Shown here: piece after piece, positions 59,663-64,000 of the stretch | Layout: each line of letters starts with the position of its first letter | Position numbering within the stretch: the first letter of the stretch is position 1 | NCBI GenBank assembly: GCA_964437415.1 | Contig: CAYTGN010000003.1 | Location: 62,001 to 126,000 of the forward strand | Length of the DNA: 64,000 nucleotides | Direction: 5' to 3' | From: CADEDV01 sp964437415 | GTDB taxonomy: Bacteria; Bacteroidota; Bacteroidia; Chitinophagales; Chitinophagaceae | Position numbers and translations under genes: made by a program | The notes under the pieces: generated by a model | Told to the model about the DNA's origin: nothing | Seen by the model: only the letters and a program-made list of their open reading frames with translations | Database searches by the model: none

Positions 59663-60607
59663 TTATTGAGGGATTGTAACAGAATCCTGAATAATATCCC
59701 TTGTATCGAGAACGATATTACCTCTACGATTCTCCATGTTTTCTGCCGAAATCAAATACGTAATTTCAAAATTCATGGGGAACTCTGATTTGGACACTTC
59801 GGACATGTACTTGTCAATGTCAAGTGTAACACCCGGATGAATTACGGTATGATTGCCTCCACTATAGCACCACCGAAAGGCTTCATTCTTCGCTACCTTC
59901 GGCAATCCGCAGTTTTTATTCCCATCGAGCCCGTAATCATCAGACCGATATTGATGGTTACAATCAATACATAAGTAAGGATACCTGGCTATAGCCTTTC
60001 CATTATTCTGAAGGCTCAATATTATTTCAAATTTGTACCTGTCTCCCATAGAAGCATTCGACCTCGGCAGAATCCTGGTCTTCAAGATCAAATCAGGTGA
60101 TTTTTTTCGTGAAAACATATCGACAATATCATAATGCTCGCACTGATAAAAACTGTCCCCACTACGTTTATAATAATGCTTCCCTCCGATTATAGCCATA
60201 TGAGGAGCATTATTGCTTGGTGGAATAAACGTTTTGACATAACCAGTATCAGCTCCCTCCTCAATCTTCTCATGCAGTACACCACTAATCAGCGGTATTA
60301 CAGCTTGTCCCTCAGTCCTGTTTAGAAAATTGAGGAATTTGGTTAATTCTGCGATTGGTGCCTTTGCACTAGCAACATCTTGTTTGTGCTCGTTCGACTT
60401 TGCCTTAATCCCCCAAATTATTATGCCGCCGTTTGAATTTCCAAGACCAGATAATGCTATAGAAAAGTTCTTTCGATCATGATCGATGACATTGCTAGGG
60501 TGGTTGACCGTTTTGAACTCCAGCGTCAGGTGTTCCTCTTGCCTCTCGGCAACAAATCGCTCGATCTCGGCAAGGTCGATGCTATTAAAATAATCTAAGG
60601 TTGTCAT
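59663..60607 (-). CDS. Schlafen AlbA_2-domain protein
   Basis: 314 residues from ATG 60607; a GTG two codons earlier is possible. The AlbA_2 domain is clear: EEHLTLEFKTVNHP, then FSIALSGLGNSNGGIIIWGIKAK and HYYKRSGDSFYQCEHYDIVDMF. AlbA_2 proteins bind nucleic acid, and many act in defence or regulation. The C-terminal half (PDLILKTRILPRSNASMGDRYKFEIILSLQNNGKAIARYPYLC) looks like a beta-sandwich ligand module. It is the first gene of the three-gene operon. Confidence 0.85.
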   Translation of the reverse strand: MTTLDYFNSIDLAEIERFVAERQEEHLTLEFKTVNHPSNVIDHDRKNFSIALSGLGNSNGGIIIWGIKAKSNEHKQDVASAKAPIAELTKFLNFLNRTEGQAVIPLISGVLHEKIEEGADTGYVKTFIPPSNNAPHMAIIGGKHYYKRSGDSFYQCEHYDIVDMFSRKKSPDLILKTRILPRSNASMGDRYKFEIILSLQNNGKAIARYPYLCIDCNHQYRSDDYGLDGNKNCGLPKVAKNEAFRWCYSGGNHTVIHPGVTLDIDKYMSEVSKSEFPMNFEITYLISAENMENRRGNIVLDTRDIIQDSVTIPQ

Positions 60608-60730
60608 GCCCACTAAGTTATAAAATCGCGGCCAGTCGAAGGCCGTATAGATACTCTCAATAAATGGAAGTCGGCAATATTAATCGCTCATTTTCAACCA
60701 AATTTTGCGAACTTTAGTGAAAGCCTTATC

Positions 60731-60952
60731 ATGCCCACCATTCCCTATTCTGTTACATTACTCCTCATTGGGTATTTCAGCCAGACACTTACCCAAGTTC
60801 AGCAACAACAACTGGATGACTGGATGTGCGCCAATGAAGCCAACCAGCGGATATTTGAAGAATGCCTAGAAGTGACGCTGCTACCGAAGCAATTTGACAT
60901 CGATGGGCAGGAATTTGAGTTTGAGATAACAGGGGCTGTACACTTAAATTAA
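60731..60952 (+). CDS. FecR N-terminal-like small protein
   Basis: 73 residues: VTLLLIGYFSQTLTQVQQQQLDDWMCANEANQRIFEECLEVT, the sigma-binding helix pair found at the start of FecR-type anti-sigma factors, then a short acidic tail. No membrane helix or FecR domain follows. It may be a remnant or a soluble sigma-binding protein. It starts 18 bases before the next plus-strand gene (60971). Confidence 0.6.
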   Translation: MPTIPYSVTLLLIGYFSQTLTQVQQQQLDDWMCANEANQRIFEECLEVTLLPKQFDIDGQEFEFEITGAVHLN

Positions 60953-60970
60953 AATGATCAAAATAACAAA

Positions 60971-61537
60971 ATGAAAAATGTAAATATTAAATGGCTTGAC
61001 ATAAAAGACATGAAAATCCTGAAACAGATCATAATAGTTTCCGACAGGCAGTTCGGTGAGGTTGAAATTGGGAGAATACTATACACAAGGCCATTAACTG
61101 AAGATTACAACTTAAAGAAGCAACAAGAAGAAAGTGATAAGCAAACTGATTCTTTGGCGAAATTCTTTCCCGAATTTCCAGCACAGAAAAATTATCCTGT
61201 GGATAGAATAGATGAAATTCTTCTTGCGGCTGTCAGGGCGCTCTATCCTAAATCTATTGTCAGGAATGATACCATACTCTTCGACATAGATCAGGAAAAA
61301 ATTGAAGTATTAAAGAACAGAGAAATTCTGAAATCCAGTATTTATTTTTCCCCCGAGTTTTCAAATTATTTCAATCTTCATGCATTTGAAGGCAGAAGTT
61401 TTCGGGCTCCCAAAATCAATATTTCAATCTATAGCGTATATGAACCGGGCTTTCTTAAAGGCCAAATATTTTATGCATCATATCCAGCAGAAGAACAGGC
61501 AGTGTTGGATAAACTGAGCACTGTGCATTTTGAATAA
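60971..61537 (+). CDS. Unknown protein
   Basis: 188 residues, mixed alpha/beta, no signal or membrane segment. Visible phrases are MKILKQIIIVSDRQFGEVEIGRILYTRP, YPVDRIDEILLAAVRALYPKSIVRNDTILFDID and GFLKGQIFYASYPAEEQAV. No family recognised. It lies 26 bases before the ExoX-like gene. Confidence 0.65.
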   Translation: MKNVNIKWLDIKDMKILKQIIIVSDRQFGEVEIGRILYTRPLTEDYNLKKQQEESDKQTDSLAKFFPEFPAQKNYPVDRIDEILLAAVRALYPKSIVRNDTILFDIDQEKIEVLKNREILKSSIYFSPEFSNYFNLHAFEGRSFRAPKINISIYSVYEPGFLKGQIFYASYPAEEQAVLDKLSTVHFE

Positions 61538-61563
61538 CACTTCTAATTACCGACACCGCCAAC

Positions 61564-62040
61564 ATGAAATGGACCTCCCTAAGTTTCGGCAAATATTCAG
61601 GCAAGACATTGCCCCAGGTATTGTTATCAGACCCTGATTATTTCTTCTGGGCCATAGAAAACAATGCGTTTTACAGAAAGGGAATTATTGAAAAGGAAGC
61701 TTTGCTGCTTAATGAAAGAGCCTGTGCAGTTAAAATACCTGATAATAAAACAAAAAAACTGCAAGTCGAACATATAATTCACCCTGCAAACTTTACATAT
61801 GCCCGATTCGATATCGAGCCTGCTGACAAACCTGTTCATCGAGGTGGTTCTCCAGCCCATAGATCCAAATATGTTGACTTCAGTTTTCCACGCACAATAA
61901 AAGGATATGATAAATCAGGATATAAGTTATTTATTCAATCCTTCAAAAGGCATATCTTAAAAAATGACAAAATCAAGATTACCAAAAAAGTCGCAGAAGA
62001 CTTCTTCTCAAACCCTGATAATTTTGCAACCCTGTATTAA
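61564..62040 (+). CDS. ExoX-like C-terminal-domain protein
   Basis: 158 residues. The N-terminal SFGKYSGKTLPQVLLSDPDYFFWAIE matches the accessory domain found at the end of ExoX-type exonucleases; the exonuclease part itself is missing. The remainder is basic (KRHILKNDKIKITKKVAEDFF). It is probably a nucleic-acid-binding accessory protein; the next gene starts eight bases on. Confidence 0.7.
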   Translation: MKWTSLSFGKYSGKTLPQVLLSDPDYFFWAIENNAFYRKGIIEKEALLLNERACAVKIPDNKTKKLQVEHIIHPANFTYARFDIEPADKPVHRGGSPAHRSKYVDFSFPRTIKGYDKSGYKLFIQSFKRHILKNDKIKITKKVAEDFFSNPDNFATLY

Positions 62041-62048
62041 CCCTAGTT

Positions 62049-62282
62049 ATGATGAATAAGCCACCATTGACAACAAAACAAAAAGAGGCTTTTGAGCAAA
62101 TGTTCCGAAACCTAATGAGCGAGGCACCAGCTGAACTACAAAAAAAGTGGGACGGTCACATTGGTTGGATGCCAGTCGTTGATGAACCGATAATAGATCA
62201 GCAAATTACCGGGAAACTTCCTCCGAGACTCGCGGATAAATATGTAACACTTTTGAACAAAGTGAAAGGAAGAACTATTTGA
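62049..62282 (+). CDS. Small unknown protein
   Basis: 77 residues: LTTKQKEAFEQMFRNLMSEAPAELQKKWDGHIGWMPVVDE and a helical end. Hydrophilic, no known family. Tight spacing (eight bases after the ExoX-like gene, 16 before the nuclease gene) supports it as part of the same unit. Confidence 0.55.
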   Translation: MMNKPPLTTKQKEAFEQMFRNLMSEAPAELQKKWDGHIGWMPVVDEPIIDQQITGKLPPRLADKYVTLLNKVKGRTI

Positions 62283-62298
62283 GATAAAAAATACTGCA

Positions 62299-63234
62299 AT
62301 GGGGTCACTTGTGCTATCATTCACACCGCCTAAAAACTGGCAAGATTTTGAACTTCTCACAAAAGAAGTTGCCCGCAAACGTTTCGACACTGACTTCGAT
62401 TTATATGGAAGATCGGGACAAAAGCAGCATGGCGTTGATATAACCGGAATGGACAAAGATTATCGCTTGATAGGCATTCAATGCAAACACAAGAAACAAG
62501 ATTCTCCTAAGAGCAAGAGGATCCATCTACCTATTACGCAAAAAATAATAGAAGATGAAATTTCAAAAGCAGGTGGGTTCAAACCACCACTCAACAGATT
62601 CATTATAGCGACGACTTCTTTTCGTGACACATCAGTCCAGGCCAAGCTCGCAAAATTGAACACGGACGGAATCAAAAAAGGTCTATTCCCTGTAGAAATC
62701 TGGTTCTGGGAAACATTCGAGGAGGAAATCAATAATCACATTGAACTAGCCTACCTCTATTTTGAGAAAACACTCAAGGCACTCGGACAATACAATAAAG
62801 ACCAGCATATACTGTACCTATTAAAGGCGGCTCTTCAACGGCCAGCATTCACTACGCCCTTCCATCTCGAAAACAATAGCACCGATTTTCTTCAAGCCAT
62901 TATAGATACTCAGCGGGCTTTCAATACTGGGAAATTGTATGACCGGGATAAAAAAATCCTTGCGTCATCATACTCGGCAGACAAGCTAAGCGAAGACGCT
63001 GACCGAAAGGTTACAGATGAAATCAAAAAAGAACTACAGGAAATCAGGAACTTCACCACAGATCAGATGGGAAAAGGAAATATTCGTCAACTAGGAAATA
63101 TCCTTGAGTTTCCATGGAACGTTAAAATAAAAGTTCCAGAATCTTTAAATGAAATGAGGCGAAAGGTGCTTACGGAATTCAATGTCATTCTCGGACGCCA
63201 TGGTATAAATAAAATTGATTCGCCGTTGATTTAA
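62299..63234 (+). CDS. Mrr-like restriction-fold nuclease
   Basis: 311 residues. The N-terminal domain repeats the E/D/QxK pattern: E18 or E23 (WQDFELLTKEVARKRF), D47 (GVDITG) and Q61-C-K63 (IGIQCKHKK). The C-terminal half is helical with no recognised domain and ends KVLTEFNVILGRHGINKI. The catalytic signature is close to that of the ABC-3C effector at 22790, but the flanks differ. A standalone restriction or abortive nuclease is likely. Confidence 0.78.
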   Translation: MGSLVLSFTPPKNWQDFELLTKEVARKRFDTDFDLYGRSGQKQHGVDITGMDKDYRLIGIQCKHKKQDSPKSKRIHLPITQKIIEDEISKAGGFKPPLNRFIIATTSFRDTSVQAKLAKLNTDGIKKGLFPVEIWFWETFEEEINNHIELAYLYFEKTLKALGQYNKDQHILYLLKAALQRPAFTTPFHLENNSTDFLQAIIDTQRAFNTGKLYDRDKKILASSYSADKLSEDADRKVTDEIKKELQEIRNFTTDQMGKGNIRQLGNILEFPWNVKIKVPESLNEMRRKVLTEFNVILGRHGINKIDSPLI

Positions 63235-63257
63235 ACAACAATGCTGCAAAAAAGATT

Positions 63258-64000
63258 TTATTTGGCTTTATCACTTTCCTTCTCTATTATCAACCGAGTT
63301 CGTGCACTATCCAAGAGTTCAGAATAGCTTGTTATACTAATATTTCTAAACGAGTTTTTCAGTTCTTTATATGCTTGGAGGTAATTTTTTGTATAATTTT
63401 CTAAAGTCGTTTTGGCCTTTGACTTGGCTGAAAGTTCGTTATAATCGTTAGCCAAAGACTGATAACTTCCCATAACTATCAGTGCCGATGGCCGCACAAT
63501 TTCAACGTTCATAGTACCTCCAATTTCACGATTAATATATTCCCTGATTTTTAAGGAATCAATTTTATAATCTTCATCATTATCCTTATGTACCGCTGAG
63601 ATATATCGCTCCGCCTGGGCGACAGCAATAGATAAATCTTTAGAGGGATAAAACTTTGCCCTGCCTTCGTCATAATCCAAAACAATTGCATCTGGCCTTT
63701 TCAATTCCACTACTTCCAAATCGGAGAGGTGGTTAATTAGTATGATATCAAACTGACTACGAGGAAGACCTAGTTTGTGTACAACATACTTATCTGTATT
63801 CAACAAAACTGGAGCACCAAATATGGTGTATTGACCATACTTTGTCAAGATCATTTCCATTAGATGTTCGGGTCCTTTTATTTCTGTTTTAAGAAACCCA
63901 AAATGCTTATGCCCTAATGTCTTTGCAAGCGGAGTCGTTAAATGAGGCTCATCGATGATAGCTTGCAAAGTGTTGATCAACCATTCAACCTGTTTATGAA
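63258..64000 (-). CDS. Shedu-type (DUF4263) nuclease, N-terminus beyond window
   Basis: The frame is open from the window edge to the stop at 63258, at least 247 residues, so the start lies outside. The nuclease core is SQFDIILINHLSDLEVVELKRPDA (D then E-x-K) with KDLSIAVAQAERYIS, as in the SduA protein of Shedu anti-phage systems. Convergent with the Mrr-like gene (24 bases apart). Confidence 0.8.
   Translation of the reverse strand, partial: HKQVEWLINTLQAIIDEPHLTTPLAKTLGHKHFGFLKTEIKGPEHLMEMILTKYGQYTIFGAPVLLNTDKYVVHKLGLPRSQFDIILINHLSDLEVVELKRPDAIVLDYDEGRAKFYPSKDLSIAVAQAERYISAVHKDNDEDYKIDSLKIREYINREIGGTMNVEIVRPSALIVMGSYQSLANDYNELSAKSKAKTTLENYTKNYLQAYKELKNSFRNISITSYSELLDSARTRLIIEKESDKAK

Noticed and set aside
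1..64000. CRISPR array, tRNA or rRNA genes, insertion sequences
   Set aside because: No regularly spaced repeats, no cloverleaf with a recognisable anticodon arm and CCA-side stem, no rRNA core sequence and no transposase gene or IS-type inverted ends were seen on reading both strands.

Overview
The window is a stretch of a Bacteroidota chromosome, most likely from the family Chitinophagaceae. The evidence is a SusC/SusD pair with its own FecR/ECF sigma switch, a secreted protein with a Por (type IX) sorting tail, a PKD/SBBP surface protein, several exact matches to the Bacteroidota -7 promoter consensus TAnnTTTG, few Shine-Dalgarno sequences, and a Bacteroides-type conjugation (tra) gene set. 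No tRNA, rRNA, insertion sequence or CRISPR array was recognised.

Layout. (1) 1-7784 looks like resident chromosome: a partial giant PKD/SBBP surface protein, recG, a family 2 glycosyltransferase and a WecA/MraY-type sugar-phosphate transferase, the last two divergent around a perfect 20-bp palindrome. (2) 7948-9392: two divergent helical genes, one of the TIGR02391 (Ymh) family. (3) 9453-14493: an ICE/plasmid maintenance block on the minus strand with ParB, three different single-strand binding proteins, a DUF932 protein and a TnsA-like nuclease. (4) 14596-23890: a defence-like block with a zinc-ribbon gene coupled to a 1290-residue PIN-domain protein, facing an ABC three-component (ABC-3C) system whose effector carries an Mrr-like nuclease domain. 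(5) 24033-33862: a minus-strand conjugation operon traG to traN. (6) 33952-38773: a five-gene cargo operon (ABC importer, soluble histidine-kinase-like protein, receiver protein) inserted between traG and traF. (7) 39442-41951: the traE/traF operon, which also contains a type IX-secreted protein. (8) 42044-47857: an XRE regulator and a sigma-like HTH gene around a palindrome, an AraC regulator with three hydroxamate-siderophore tailoring genes, and a LytTR/RteC-like/ACT-like regulatory operon. (9) 48094-57535: DsbD-N-like and TlpA-like proteins, SusD, SusC, FecR, an ECF sigma factor and a broken second sigma gene. (10) 58215-64000: a second defence-like block with a Schlafen-AlbA_2/HEPN-like/RES operon, an Mrr-like nuclease and a partial Shedu-type nuclease.

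How it fits together. Regions 3-8 read as part of an integrative conjugative element with cargo. Both tra operons start behind near-identical promoter modules (33880 and 41974) with the same 29-bp internal spacing, so they are probably switched on together. Relaxase, coupling ATPase and integrase are not in the window, so neither element boundary can be fixed. The SusC/D block has the usual sigma/anti-sigma logic, plus a candidate antisense RNA (about 55100-55178) lying opposite the susC leader.

The strongest candidates for undescribed biology are the three-gene AlbA_2/HEPN/RES operon, the PIN giant with its zinc-ribbon partner, the two extra genes behind the ABC-3C core, and the kinase/receiver/importer cargo with its three-half-site operator.
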